Source: Clostridia bacterium (lineage in GTDB: Bacteria; Bacillota; Clostridia; Oscillospirales; CAG-272). From it: 40,252 nucleotides of DNA. Below the pieces are notes generated by a model, which worked only from the letters and a program-made list of their open reading frames with translations, did not search any database and was not told the origin of the DNA. The stretch lies in NCBI GenBank assembly GCA_017456145.1, contig JAFTJZ010000032.1, positions 1 through 40,252 of the forward strand, in the 5' to 3' direction. The position numbers and the translations under genes are program-made. Positions 26,059 through 34,413 of the stretch are shown piece after piece; positions within the stretch are counted from its first letter, which is position 1; the number at the start of each line of letters is the position of its first letter.

Positions 26059-26106
26059 TATGAACTGGCAAAAAATGCTCTGACACCAAAGAAAGGCTGA
26101 TAAAAT

Positions 26107-26901
26107 ATGAACCGTACCCCCATCACTGTCAATCCCGAGGATTATCCTATTGAATACCGTTCGCTGCTTGGCAGCGAGGTCTACAATAGCAGCTGCTCAC
26201 CGGCAGCACAGGTGCTGTTTATCGACAAGGTCGGCGGGGTTTTCATCAAGCGTGCCGCCGCCGGCTCTCTTTGCCGCGAGGCAACCATGACCCGTTACTT
26301 TCACAAGCTCGGTCTTGCCGTTCCCGTGCTGGACTATCGCACCGAGGGTGCGCAGGACTACCTTGTGACCGTACGTGCCGAGGGTGAGGATTGTACCCAT
26401 CCCATGCACCTGGCGCAGCCCGAGCGCCTTTGCGACCTTTTGGCCACCACGCTGCGCACGCTGCACGATACGCCCGCACCGGATTGTCCTATCCCTAACC
26501 ACACTGCGCTGTATTTGCAAACAGCCAAAACCAATGCCGAGGCGGGAATGTTTGACGCGACTTGTCTGCTGAACGACCGTCTGCGCGACACCGTGCGCTC
26601 CGCTGCCGACGCTTACGCCATTGCCGCGCGCGATGGCAAGAACTTGACACAGGACGCATTGCTGCACGGAGACTACTGCCTGCCCAATGTCATGCTCAGC
26701 GATTGGCACCTGAGTGCCCTGATCGATCTCGATCACGCCGGCATGGGCGACCGCCACGTGGACCTTTACTGGGGCGCATGGACGCTTTGCTACAATCTCG
26801 GGCACGATCAGCTACGAGAGCGATTTTTCGACGCCTACGGGCGCGATTTGATTGATCTCGACAAGATCGAATTGATATCCATCATTGAAACGCTTGGATA
26901 A
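26107..26901 (+). CDS. APH(3')-like phosphotransferase
   Basis: The 264-residue protein follows the APH(3') order: VFIKRAAAGSLCREATMTRYF (ATP-binding Lys, then helix Glu), LLHGDYCLPNVML near residue 193 (catalytic Asp and Asn), and LIDLDHAGMGDRHVDLYW (magnesium-binding Asp). Length equals that of kanamycin-type kinases at about 264. Residues after the catalytic loop fit the same clan. Resistance to an aminoglycoside is possible but not shown. The start has GAAAGG upstream, and the esterase gene follows 13 bases after the stop. Confidence 0.82.
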   Translation: MNRTPITVNPEDYPIEYRSLLGSEVYNSSCSPAAQVLFIDKVGGVFIKRAAAGSLCREATMTRYFHKLGLAVPVLDYRTEGAQDYLVTVRAEGEDCTHPMHLAQPERLCDLLATTLRTLHDTPAPDCPIPNHTALYLQTAKTNAEAGMFDATCLLNDRLRDTVRSAADAYAIAARDGKNLTQDALLHGDYCLPNVMLSDWHLSALIDLDHAGMGDRHVDLYWGAWTLCYNLGHDQLRERFFDAYGRDLIDLDKIELISIIETLG

Positions 26902-26914
26902 AGGAGATATCACC

Positions 26915-27841
26915 ATGAACTACCAACACATTCATCCGAACTACCCGGACGCTGCCGACGTTGACGGCTGGATCGATGCTCTGTACGCAGCTGCTTGTGA
27001 GATGCCCGTCACGGCGCATTCCCTTGGCGGCTACGGCTACCATAACGCCTGCGGACCGATGCATATGCACCGCTCGGCACTGATCAGATTTTCGCAGGAG
27101 GGAATGCGTCCCTTTTATGGAATGTGGCATCCCGCGATGGGCTCTCCGCGTCCGCTGGTGGTGCATCTACCCGGCTATGGCTCCGAGCTTTCCACGCACC
27201 ACGACGTCGCAGCCTCGAACTACAACCTTTTGGAGCTTGTCCCCATGGGGTACTGGACGCCGGACGGCTTTGCGGACGAGCTGCGCCATCCCAAGACAGG
27301 CACTTGGCCGGTTCTGACCGAGAGCGTCATCGACCGCCACGGTCCCGAGAGCTACTGGGGCTGGATGATCAACGCCATCGGCGCCATCCGCTGGGCGATG
27401 ACGCAGTCAAGTGTTCTACCCGAGCGCGTATCCTTCTTTGGCACCAGCCAAGGTGGCGGCACGGCGCTTTTGCTCGGCTCGATCTTCCGCGAGCACGGTA
27501 CGCGTTGCGTCTGCGCGGATGAGCCCTTCCTGACCAACTACCCGCTCACCAACTTTACCGGCGCGTATAACATCATTCCGGCGGGGCTGGAGGTAGTCGG
27601 CGAGGAGATCGGCTGGAACAATCTCGGATATGTGGACAACATGTGCCACGCGCATCGTATGACGTATCCCGTTCTTCTGACGCTGGGCACGGGGGATGAC
27701 GTCTGCCCGCCGCCGACCATCCGTGCCCTGTTTGATACGCTGGACACCGACAAAATGCTGTTCTCCATGCGCGGCAGAGGTCACGGCCACCAGTTTGAAT
27801 TTATCCGCCACGTACTGACGTACTTGGAATTGTATGCGTAG
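26915..27841 (+). CDS. Acetyl xylan esterase / cephalosporin-C deacetylase family (CE7-like)
   Basis: The 308-residue alpha/beta hydrolase resembles the AXE1 family, which removes acetyl groups from xylan fragments and small esters. The nucleophile Ser is in FFGTSQGGGTALL near residue 179. The acid Asp is in LGTGDDVCPPPT, and the catalytic His in RGRGHGHQFEF near the end. PLVVHLPGYGS is the oxyanion-hole strand. The ATG at 26915 follows a strong AAAGGAG; an upstream TTG start at 26885 is not needed. There is no signal peptide, so it is intracellular. A hairpin at 27854-27889 follows as the likely transcript end. Confidence 0.85.
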   Translation: MNYQHIHPNYPDAADVDGWIDALYAAACEMPVTAHSLGGYGYHNACGPMHMHRSALIRFSQEGMRPFYGMWHPAMGSPRPLVVHLPGYGSELSTHHDVAASNYNLLELVPMGYWTPDGFADELRHPKTGTWPVLTESVIDRHGPESYWGWMINAIGAIRWAMTQSSVLPERVSFFGTSQGGGTALLLGSIFREHGTRCVCADEPFLTNYPLTNFTGAYNIIPAGLEVVGEEIGWNNLGYVDNMCHAHRMTYPVLLTLGTGDDVCPPPTIRALFDTLDTDKMLFSMRGRGHGHQFEFIRHVLTYLELYA

Positions 27842-27853
27842 GGAATAAAATTT

Positions 27854-27912
27854 GCGGGGGAAACTTTTTTGGAAAAAAGTTTCCCCCGCACCCTCTTCAA
27901 AAAACTTTTGAT
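27854..27912. repeat. Hairpin element, left copy of an inverted pair
   Basis: A perfect 17-bp stem (27854-27870 with 27873-27889, 2-base loop) starts GCGGGGGAAAC. It is followed by CCCTCTTCAAAAAACTTTTG. It can terminate both the esterase transcript and the converging lipoprotein transcript, though no T run follows. The same module returns inverted at 28762-28825. Confidence 0.8.
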
Positions 27913-27952
27913 CAAGGGGTTGTTCGTAATACTGTTATCGGTGAAAAGCAAT

Positions 27953-28546
27953 TCACGTTGTCGGCGGTACCCATGCTCGGTCAAGATTTCTGATGCCAAA
28001 AACCTTGCGCAACACAGGAATTTTGCCGTACTCGGTATTGACGGCAACCCAACCGTCATCAAATCTGACGCGAACCCGTTCTCCTACAGCAAAGTCATCT
28101 GCCGAAATGGAGTAATATTCATTCATTTCGTACCCCCAAAGCGGAACAATACAACATTGTCCGTATTTCAGCAATTCATCAGAGTAATCAAACGAAGGTG
28201 CCTCTTTGTCCTCCTTGGCTATAGGCGCAACGACTAGATAATCTGCACCAATTTTTTTAATTTCACCCCTGAAAAACGGGGTGGGACCTGGGACGGGGTG
28301 ATTTCGTGGATCTTCACCGTAGACCTCGATTGTATACGAAGTACACAGGTCGGGCAGCTCCAAGGTGTCGCCGCGCACAGAACGCCATTCCTCGCTCGTC
28401 TTGGTGGGAGCATCGTCAGAAAAAGCGGGCAACGACTCGTCAAAATCGAAAGTAATATCCTTCGGGGGTGAGCAAGAGATACAACCAAACGTCAGCAGCA
28501 ATGCGCAGATCCAGGAGATACCGCGAATCAACGCAGAAGATTTCAT
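27953..28546 (-). CDS. Small secreted lipoprotein, unknown
   Basis: The 197-residue protein begins with a signal peptide (basic MKSSALIRG, hydrophobic ISWICALLLTF) and Cys at residues 22 and 25. Either could be the lipidated one; neither context is a perfect lipobox. The mature part is a Pro- and acidic-rich linker and a small domain with RGEIKKIGADYLVVAPI and ERVRVRFDDG, beta-rich like an OB-type fold. I do not recognise a family. It has its own promoter at 28599-28628 and lies between two inverted hairpin repeats, separate from spoIVA. GAGGTG lies upstream of the ATG. Confidence 0.75.
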   Translation of the reverse strand: MKSSALIRGISWICALLLTFGCISCSPPKDITFDFDESLPAFSDDAPTKTSEEWRSVRGDTLELPDLCTSYTIEVYGEDPRNHPVPGPTPFFRGEIKKIGADYLVVAPIAKEDKEAPSFDYSDELLKYGQCCIVPLWGYEMNEYYSISADDFAVGERVRVRFDDGWVAVNTEYGKIPVLRKVFGIRNLDRAWVPPTT

Positions 28547-28568
28547 ACGATTTCACCTCTTTCTTTGC

Positions 28569-28586
28569 GGTGCCGATCAGGGCACC
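28569..28586 (-). other. Leader hairpin of the lipoprotein mRNA
   Basis: GGTGCC at 28569-28574 pairs with GGCACC at 28581-28586 around a 6-base loop. It lies in the short 5' leader between the promoter and the start codon. It may be structural only. Confidence 0.4.
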
Positions 28587-28598
28587 TTGGATGGTTTT

Positions 28599-28628
28599 AT
28601 TATACAGTACAGACGATCCCCCTGTCAA
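28599..28628 (-). promoter_or_regulatory. Sigma-A-type promoter for the lipoprotein gene
   Basis: On the minus strand, a perfect TTGACA (28623-28628) and a perfect TATAAT (28599-28604) are 18 bases apart. They lie about 50 bases upstream of the start codon. Confidence 0.8.
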
Positions 28629-28761
28629 CTGTTACGAAAATATGTTTACATATCGTTCATAAAATTTGTAATTTTGCACGAATCAACGGCACCGTTTTTG
28701 TTCAAAACACCCAAATACAAAAAAAGATAGAATCGCTCATCTCCGAGACAATCCTATCCTT

Positions 28762-28825
28762 TTTCAAAAGTTTTTGAAGAGGGGGTGCGGGGGAGAAACT
28801 TTTTCCCAAAAAGTTTCTCCCCCGC
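28762..28825. repeat. Hairpin element, right copy of the inverted pair
   Basis: CTTTTTCAAAAGTTTTTGAA and a G-rich run lead to an 18-bp perfect stem (28787-28804 with 28808-28825, 3-base loop). It mirrors 27854-27912. It sits 11 bases past the spoIVA stop and may terminate that transcript. Confidence 0.8.
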
Positions 28826-28835
28826 CTTCTATTCC

Positions 28836-30314
28836 TCAAAGCAATATGCAAATCAACCCGTTGCTGCCCTCGTTGATGATGCGTTCCAGCGTCTCGGACA
28901 GCCGCGCGCGCGCCTCGGGCGCCATATGCTCCAGCTTGGCGTGCAAGCCTTCGTTGACCAGCTCGTAGAGCGTCTTGCCAAAGAGATTGGACTGCCAGAT
29001 CGAGCCCGGGTCACCGTCGAACTCCTGCAGCATGTAGCGCATGAGATCCTCGGACTGCTGCTGCGTCCCGACGACGGGATTGATCTCAGTCTCGATGTTG
29101 GCACGGATCATATGAATGGATTGTGCCGAGGCGCGCAGATGCACACCGTAGCCGCCCTGCTGCTTGATGATCTCAGGATCCTCCAGATGCAAATCATCGA
29201 TCTCGGGCATAACGATCCCGTAGCCGTCCCGCTCTGCGCTCTCCAGTGCATCTGCTACACGGTCGTATTTCACCTTCATCTCGGACAAGGAGCGCAATAG
29301 CCCCAAAAGCTCCTGCTCGCCATCGATCTCAAAGCCCGTCAGCTCACTGATCACCTTATAATACAACCCATCGGCCAGCGTGACGTTGAGCTGTGCCGTG
29401 CCGTCGCCCAGCGATACCCGCTCGACATCCACGCGGCGAACGTATTCGTTATCCTCCAAGGCAGCAAACGCCGTCGCCACATCGCCCGTCTTCTTGACCT
29501 TGGCGGCACATTCGTCGATCCCGCTCTCCACCGACAATCGTATCCGATGCGTCGGCTCCAGCGCCGCCGTCCATTCCGGCAACCGAACGCACAACTCGCG
29601 GACGGGAAATTCATGCAGCACCATCTTTAAGATCTGCCGAACATCTTCGCCGTCAAGATCCAGACAGTTGACCAGTGCCACAGGCACACCATAGCTCTGC
29701 TCCAGTGTATACGCTAACGAGATGGCAGCGGGAGCGCTTGGGTCGACCGTATTAAGCACTACGGCAAATGGCTTGCCCAATGCCTTCAGCTCACTGACTA
29801 TACGCTCCTCGGCCTCAACGTAAGCGCTGCGCGGCAGCTCGCCGATGGTTCCGTCGGTGCTCACCAGCATACCAATGGTAGCATGATCGCAGATGACCTT
29901 GCGAGTACCCATCTCGGCCGCCTGCACAAAGGGCATGGGCTCGGCTTGCCAAGGCGTGTGCACCATGCGCTCCTTGCCGTCCTCCTGCGTCCCCAGCACA
30001 TCGGGAACAAGGTAGCCGACGCAGTCCACCATGCGCACCTTGGCGCTGACACCGTCGGAGAGATTGACCTCTACCGCCTCATCGGGGATAAATTTCGGCT
30101 CGGTGGTCATGACCGTTTTGCCCGCGGCAGACTGGGGCAGCTCGTCACGCGCGCGCTCCCGTGCGTGAGGGTCGGCAATACCGGGCAGCACCAACGCCTC
30201 CATAAATCGCTTGATAAAGGTGGATTTTCCCGTCCGCACGGGACCGACCACGCCGATGTATATCTCTCCATTTGTCCGCGTGGCAATATCCTGATAAATT
30301 GCATATTCCGCCAT
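28836..30314 (-). CDS. spoIVA: Stage IV sporulation protein A
   Basis: The 492-residue protein is SpoIVA, the ATPase that polymerises on the forespore surface to form the base of the spore coat. Length equals that of B. subtilis SpoIVA. Walker A is GPVRTGKST (residues 24-32), and the G3-like motif is MVDCVGYLVPD near residue 97. The C-terminal end NGLICILL corresponds to the membrane- and SpoVM-binding tail. The ATG at 30314 starts conserved MAEYAIYQDIA and follows a GGGAGGG site; the frame open to 30359 adds unrelated residues. A sigma-E-like promoter lies at 30358-30387. This gene shows the organism makes, or descends from makers of, endospores. Confidence 0.96.
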   Translation of the reverse strand: MAEYAIYQDIATRTNGEIYIGVVGPVRTGKSTFIKRFMEALVLPGIADPHARERARDELPQSAAGKTVMTTEPKFIPDEAVEVNLSDGVSAKVRMVDCVGYLVPDVLGTQEDGKERMVHTPWQAEPMPFVQAAEMGTRKVICDHATIGMLVSTDGTIGELPRSAYVEAEERIVSELKALGKPFAVVLNTVDPSAPAAISLAYTLEQSYGVPVALVNCLDLDGEDVRQILKMVLHEFPVRELCVRLPEWTAALEPTHRIRLSVESGIDECAAKVKKTGDVATAFAALEDNEYVRRVDVERVSLGDGTAQLNVTLADGLYYKVISELTGFEIDGEQELLGLLRSLSEMKVKYDRVADALESAERDGYGIVMPEIDDLHLEDPEIIKQQGGYGVHLRASAQSIHMIRANIETEINPVVGTQQQSEDLMRYMLQEFDGDPGSIWQSNLFGKTLYELVNEGLHAKLEHMAPEARARLSETLERIINEGSNGLICILL

Positions 30315-30357
30315 AAAATACCCTCCCACATAACTTTGCGAAATCATTCTTCGCTCC

Positions 30358-30387
30358 ATTATATGGGAGGGATGATATTTTTATTCC
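30358..30387 (-). promoter_or_regulatory. spoIVA: Sigma-E-like promoter of spoIVA
   Basis: On the minus strand, GGAATA at 30382-30387 is followed 16 bases later by CATATAAT at 30358-30365. This agrees with the mother-cell sigma-E consensus (ATA, 16 to 18 bases, CATACAAT-like). SpoIVA is a sigma-E gene in B. subtilis. The -10 is also close to TATAAT, so sigma-A use is not excluded. Confidence 0.6.
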
Positions 30388-30420
30388 TGCTTTCAAAATG
30401 CTTCAATGTGCGCCCTCGCT

Positions 30421-30617
30421 CTCCTCATCCGTCAGCCTTCGGCTGCCACCTTCCCCGCTGGGGAAGGTTAAATGAAATCCATGCTGTCATGCGCTATTTT
30501 TAATTGTAAAAAGCTTGGGAAATTATAGATTTTCCGGCAAAAAGTTACGCCAAAAATCCACTCTATCCTTTGCCTTCTCCAGCGGAGAAGGGGGACCACG
30601 AAGTGGTGGATGAGGAG
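30421..30617. mobile_element. MITE-like palindromic element
   Basis: The 197-bp element has perfect 10-bp ends, CTCCTCATCC at 30421-30430 and GGATGAGGAG at 30608-30617. Inside are hairpins: AGCC/GGCT at 30434-30444, CCTTCCCC/GGGGAAGG at 30449-30467, CCTTCTCC/GGAGAAGG at 30573-30591 and CCAC/GTGG near 30596. The middle is AT-rich. No transposase is encoded. It lies between the spoIVA promoter and the DUF559 gene, whose stop codon is 33 bases away. Confidence 0.75.
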
Positions 30618-30649
30618 ATCAGAATTTGATCCATCTCCATTGAGAAAGA

Positions 30650-31027
30650 TCATTTATCCTTTCGCAAATCGGAAGACTGCAAGCCAAGATGCTTTAGTAT
30701 ATCCATGCAAACAACTTGAAAATGATCATTGACATCTCTGTTACTGTATCTCAACACCGTAATTCCCAATTGTTGCAATTCAAAATCTCTAATTTTATCG
30801 GCTTTCCAATTTTTCGGAACTTGATGTTGAGCACCGTCAATTTCAATGACAATTCTTTTCGTTGCAATAAAGAAATCCACAATATAATTACCGATATTCT
30901 TTTGTCTGTTCACTGTTACAGGCAACTTCTTCAGAAAATCATACCATAAGTGTTTCTCTTCATGCGTCATATTTTTTCGCAACGTTTTGGCAGCAGCGAC
31001 AAGATTTTTATCGTATTTATAAATCAT
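30650..31027 (-). CDS. DUF559 (VSR-like) endonuclease-domain protein
   Basis: The 125-residue protein is a DUF559 endonuclease-like protein of the very-short-patch-repair fold. Signatures are LRKNMTHEEKHLWYDFLKKL, the catalytic core NYIVDFFIATKRIVIEIDGA followed by QH, and ITVLRYSNRDV. The Asp of VDF, the Glu-Ile-Asp and the following His make up the PD-(D/E)XK-type site. The start is 3 bases past the NUDIX stop with no clear ribosome-binding site, so translation is probably coupled. A palindromic MITE-like element follows its stop closely. The gene may be cargo attached to the end of the gdpD-NUDIX operon. Confidence 0.85.
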   Translation of the reverse strand: MIYKYDKNLVAAAKTLRKNMTHEEKHLWYDFLKKLPVTVNRQKNIGNYIVDFFIATKRIVIEIDGAQHQVPKNWKADKIRDFELQQLGITVLRYSNRDVNDHFQVVCMDILKHLGLQSSDLRKDK

Positions 31028-31030
31028 GCG

Positions 31031-31474
31031 TCAAGCTTTTTTCAACCTGCAATCCAACTCATACAGCGCGGTGCGATTAGAATCCCATTTGAGCTTGGCG
31101 CAGACTTCTTGGTAAGACAACCACACGCACTCGGTATGCTCATGCGACAGAGCAAGGTCTTGGCTGCACTCAAAGCCGAAGGCGTACTCCGGAATCACGT
31201 AAAGGTCGGCCGCCCAACCGTACTGTCTGCCGCAATCCTTGAAAATGCTGGTCGGGATGTAGCACATAGAAGTCAAGCGAAAGACGGGCGCATTCTCCAC
31301 GCCGCCTTCCTCCCAAATCTCGCGTATGGCTGCCGTTTCGGGTGACTCGTTGTCCTCGCCGCCGCCGGCGATAAACTGCCACTGGTCGTGATCGGCGCGG
31401 TGCAGCACGCAATACTGCACCTCTCCCTCGACCACGCGGTACGGAATGGCTAAAATTTGAAACGGTGCTCTCAT
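31031..31474 (-). CDS. NUDIX hydrolase
   Basis: The 147-residue protein contains a complete Nudix box, GGGEDNESPETAAIREIWEE followed by GG. The G-x5-E-x7-REUxEE spacing is intact. It is preceded by VLHRADHDQWQFIA, as in dATP pyrophosphohydrolase (NudB-like) members. It hydrolyses a nucleoside diphosphate linked to another group; the substrate is not known. The ATG at 31474 is preferred, with GGAG upstream; the frame is open to 31519 inside gdpD. The start is 5 bases after the gdpD stop and the stop 3 bases before DUF559, so the three genes form an operon. Confidence 0.88.
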   Translation of the reverse strand: MRAPFQILAIPYRVVEGEVQYCVLHRADHDQWQFIAGGGEDNESPETAAIREIWEEGGVENAPVFRLTSMCYIPTSIFKDCGRQYGWAADLYVIPEYAFGFECSQDLALSHEHTECVWLSYQEVCAKLKWDSNRTALYELDCRLKKA

Positions 31475-31479
31475 AACCC

Positions 31480-32199
31480 TTACTCCAAAATATTTCTGGT
31501 AATATAGTCCACGCCCCACGCGGCGAGCTGCTCGGCGCGAGCCGGGTCATCGACCGTCCAGCAGTTGACCTTAAGTCCTGCGGCGTGCATCGCGTTCACA
31601 CGCTCCTCGGTCAAAGCGCCATGCTGGATGTCGATATCCATGCCGTCCTTAACCAGCCGCGCGATCATCTCATCCGAGCCGTCACCGGTCAAAAACTGCA
31701 CCGTCTGCCCCGGTAAAATGGCGCGAACGCGGAGCAGATTTTCATAGTTGAACGAAATGAACACGGTAGAATCAAGGTAGTCCAAGCCGCGGATGATCTC
31801 GACAAAGCGCGCGGTCTCCTCGGGAGTGAAGTCGCTCTTGAGCTCCAACACGCAGATTTTCTCGTACTTCTTGCAGATGGAAATATAATTCTCCAGCGTT
31901 GGCACGCGCAGATCTTCTCTCCCCTTGCTGCCGTCCATGTCAAACAGAACGACGCTCTGCATGGTCTTTGCCGTGACCGTCTCGGCTGCGATCTGTTCGC
32001 CGCCCACGCGCGCCAGATTGCCGTCGTGCAGCGTGACAAACTTGCCGTCTGCCGTTCTCCAGATGTCGGTCTCAATGCCCCAATAGGAGCGGTTCCCCGC
32101 CGCGACAAATGCCGCATTCGTGTTCTCTCGCTCCAGACCCGAAAGTCCTCTGTGCGCGACCATTTGTACATTCTTCTTGTTGAATTTGATGGTATTCAT
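31480..32199 (-). CDS. Glycerophosphodiester phosphodiesterase
   Basis: The 239-residue TIM-barrel enzyme hydrolyses glycerophosphodiesters to glycerol 3-phosphate and an alcohol. Metal and catalytic residues are visible in VAHRGLSG (His-Arg-Gly), GIETDIWRTADGKFVTLHD (Glu, Asp and the second His), and CVLELKSDF. The end, NCWTVDDPARAEQLAAWGVD followed by YI, is the standard final strand. There is no signal peptide, so it is cytoplasmic like UgpQ. The ATG at 32199 has GGAGGAC upstream. It heads the gdpD-NUDIX-DUF559 operon. The region upstream is packed with repeats and I see no clear promoter. Confidence 0.92.
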   Translation of the reverse strand: MNTIKFNKKNVQMVAHRGLSGLERENTNAAFVAAGNRSYWGIETDIWRTADGKFVTLHDGNLARVGGEQIAAETVTAKTMQSVVLFDMDGSKGREDLRVPTLENYISICKKYEKICVLELKSDFTPEETARFVEIIRGLDYLDSTVFISFNYENLLRVRAILPGQTVQFLTGDGSDEMIARLVKDGMDIDIQHGALTEERVNAMHAAGLKVNCWTVDDPARAEQLAAWGVDYITRNILE

Positions 32200-32224
32200 A
32201 GTAGTCCTCCTTGTTGCCAAGGGG

Positions 32225-32700
32225 CTTTGCCCCTTGGATCCCCACCAGAAACCTTTTTGAAAAAAGGTTTCTGGACTTCCAAAAACTTTTGGTGAATTTT
32301 TGATTGAATTTTTTGCGGTTCTGTTCTATCGTTGCGGCTCGATCATCCTTGTGGGGTCCCTGCCCCACATGGTTGCGATGCCTCCGGCGGGCAGGGCGCT
32401 GCCCTGCACCTGCCAAAGAACCTTTTGATAAAAGGTTCTTTGGGATCTCCAAAACCTTTTATGATTTTATTGCTTAATTTGTAACGGTTCTGTTCTATCG
32501 TTGCGGTTCGATTGTCCTTGCGGGGCCCCTGCCCCACATGGTTGCGATGCCTCCGGCGGGCAGGCCGCTGCCCTGCACCTGCCAAAGAACCTTTTGATAA
32601 AAGGTTCTTTGGAATCTCCAAAACCTTTTATGAATTTATTGCTTAATTTGTAACGGTTCTGTTCTATCGCTGCGGTTCGATTGTCCTTGCGGGGCCCCTA
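32225..32700. repeat. 169-bp tandem repeat with internal hairpins
   Basis: Units start at 32340, 32509 and 32678 (partial), exactly 169 bp apart and nearly identical. A shorter related half-unit starts near 32225. Each unit contains CCTGCCCCACATGGTTGCGA, CTCCGGCGGGCAGG, an AAAGAACCTTTT/AAAAGGTTCTTT hairpin, CCAAAACCTTTTATGA and GTAACGGTTCTGTTCTATCG. The element at 2703-2800 is a diverged single copy. No protein-coding potential is evident. The two full copies probably arose by recent unequal duplication. Confidence 0.85.
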
Positions 32701-32762
32701 CCCCACATGGTAAGCACAACCATATTGTCCGGCTGTGCACAAACAAAATCTTCTTCGATGAC

Positions 32763-32912
32763 TGTAGGGACCGACGTCCTCGGCGGTCCGCTACAAACGA
32801 TGATTGGCAAATCATGTCAAGAACGTATCATGAAAAAATCGAAATCGGATGTAGGCATATTAAAAAATCAAAATCTACTCTTTTGGGACCATCGGGGACG
32901 CCGGTCCCTACA
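32763..32912. mobile_element. MITE-like element with GTAGGGACC ends
   Basis: TGTAGGGACCGACGTCC at 32763-32779 is matched in reverse by GGACGCCGGTCCCTACA at 32896-32912 (16 of 17). The 150-bp element carries no gene. A related short form lies around 2850-2895. Confidence 0.65.
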
Positions 32913-33099
32913 GGTTCGGAATATTTCACTCGAATGCAAACGGAACCAAGCATGCCCATACTCCATGGTATAAAGCCTTTCAAAAGACCATCCGGCTACG
33001 AAGATGTATCCCCTGCAGCCATACCAATTGGTCAAGTTTTTTTGAAAGGGGGCGCGGGGGGAAACTTTTTGTTCACAAAAAGTTTCCCCCCGCCAATCA
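32913..33099. repeat. Hairpin element, third copy, downstream of the aminotransferase gene
   Basis: After unremarkable sequence, CAAGTTTTTTTGAAAGGGGG leads to an 18-bp perfect stem at 33054-33071 and 33076-33093 with a TTCA loop. It has the same module order as 28762-28825. It ends 6 bases from the aminotransferase stop and may end that transcript. Confidence 0.75.
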
Positions 33100-34383
33100 T
33101 CATTTCTCTAACAACTTCTCCACGGCTGCCAGCTTGGTACAGGTGGTCAACACACGCGTTGCTGCCTCCATATCCGCGAAGGCAGGCCAAGTGGGAGCGA
33201 TGCGGATATTACTGTCGTGGGGATCGATGCCGTAGGGGTAGGTCGCGCCGACCGTCGTCAGCACCACACCCGCCTCACGGCAAAGCTCAAAAATGCGCTT
33301 TGCGCAGCCGTCCATGACGTAAAAGCTGATAAAATAACCGCCACGTGGAGCGATCCATCTTGCGATCCCGCTGTCTCCGATCTCCTCGGAGAGGATCTGC
33401 AGCACCCGCTCAAAGCGCGGACGCAGCACATCCGCCTGACGGCGCATATGATTCATCACGTTCTCGGCATTACCAAAATATTTCACGTGACGAATCTGAT
33501 TGATCTTATCAAAGCCGATGGTCTGAATGCTCATGACCTTGAGAATCTGCTTGATATTCGCCTCGGAGGCCGCAAGAACTGCCACACCCGCGCCGGGGTA
33601 GGTCACCTTGGAGGTCGATGCGAAGTAGAAAACGCGATCGACGTTGCCATGACGCTCGCAGGCAGCGAAAATATCAGCCAATACGTCAGGCGCATCGGGG
33701 TACAGATCGTGGATGCAATAAGCATTATCCCACATAATGCGGAAATCGGGCGCAGCCGTCTTCATGGCGCCAAGTCTTTCAACCGTCTCGTCGGAATAGG
33801 TAATACCGTCGGGATTGGAATACTTGGGGCAGCACCAGATGCCCTTGACGGCAGGGTCTGCGGCGACAAGGGTTTCCACCTCATCCATGTCGGGACCCGT
33901 TGCGGTCATCTTGACGGGAATCAACTCAAAGCCCAGCGACTCGGTCACAGCAAAGTGACGGTCATATCCGGGGCAAGGGCAAAGAAACTTGACCTTTTCC
34001 TCGCGGCACCAGGGACGCTCGCTGCCCACCACACCGTAGAGCATAGCGCGGGAGAGCGCGTCGTACATCAGATTGAGCGAGGAGTTACCCGCCACGATCA
34101 GACGGCTCTCGGGGATGTTCAAAAGCTCAGAAAAAAGTGTCTTCGCCTCGGGAATGCCGTCAAGAAGGCCGTAGTTACGGTAATCAAAGCCCTTGATCCC
34201 CTTGGTATCGGTGTTGTCCTTGATGCAGTCCAGCAGGCCATCGGACAGATCCAACTGCTCGCGGCAGGGCTTGCCGCGGGACAGATCAAGGCTCAATTTC
34301 TGTGCTTTGATCTGCTCGTATTCGGCGAGCAGCTGTGCGTGGAGCGCAGAAAGCTGCTCTTTATTATAATTTTGATAATTCAT
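33100..34383 (-). CDS. PLP-dependent aminotransferase class I/II
   Basis: The 427-residue protein is a fold-type I aminotransferase of the group sometimes annotated as aspartate aminotransferase-like or MocR-type aminotransferase domain. [20 protein letters not shown] is near the start, followed by [19 protein letters not shown] (cofactor phosphate region) and [27 protein letters not shown] has the PLP-ring Asp and Tyr, and [20 protein letters not shown] holds the Schiff-base Lys. The tail carries an Arg in NIRIAPTWP that would bind the substrate carboxylate. There is no DNA-binding domain. The ATG at 34383 begins conserved [10 protein letters not shown]. It lies 30 bases behind asnS and probably shares its transcript. 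Confidence 0.9.
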   Translation of the reverse strand: MNYQNYNKEQLSALHAQLLAEYEQIKAQKLSLDLSRGKPCREQLDLSDGLLDCIKDNTDTKGIKGFDYRNYGLLDGIPEAKTLFSELLNIPESRLIVAGNSSLNLMYDALSRAMLYGVVGSERPWCREEKVKFLCPCPGYDRHFAVTESLGFELIPVKMTATGPDMDEVETLVAADPAVKGIWCCPKYSNPDGITYSDETVERLGAMKTAAPDFRIMWDNAYCIHDLYPDAPDVLADIFAACERHGNVDRVFYFASTSKVTYPGAGVAVLAASEANIKQILKVMSIQTIGFDKINQIRHVKYFGNAENVMNHMRRQADVLRPRFERVLQILSEEIGDSGIARWIAPRGGYFISFYVMDGCAKRIFELCREAGVVLTTVGATYPYGIDPHDSNIRIAPTWPAFADMEAATRVLTTCTKLAAVEKLLEK

Positions 34384-34413
34384 AAGCGATGTGAAATCCT
34401 TTCTCAAAGGGAA

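Noticed and set aside
32225-32700. CRISPR array
   Set aside because: The repeats are 169 bp long and directly adjoining. There are no short spacers between short repeats, and no cas genes.
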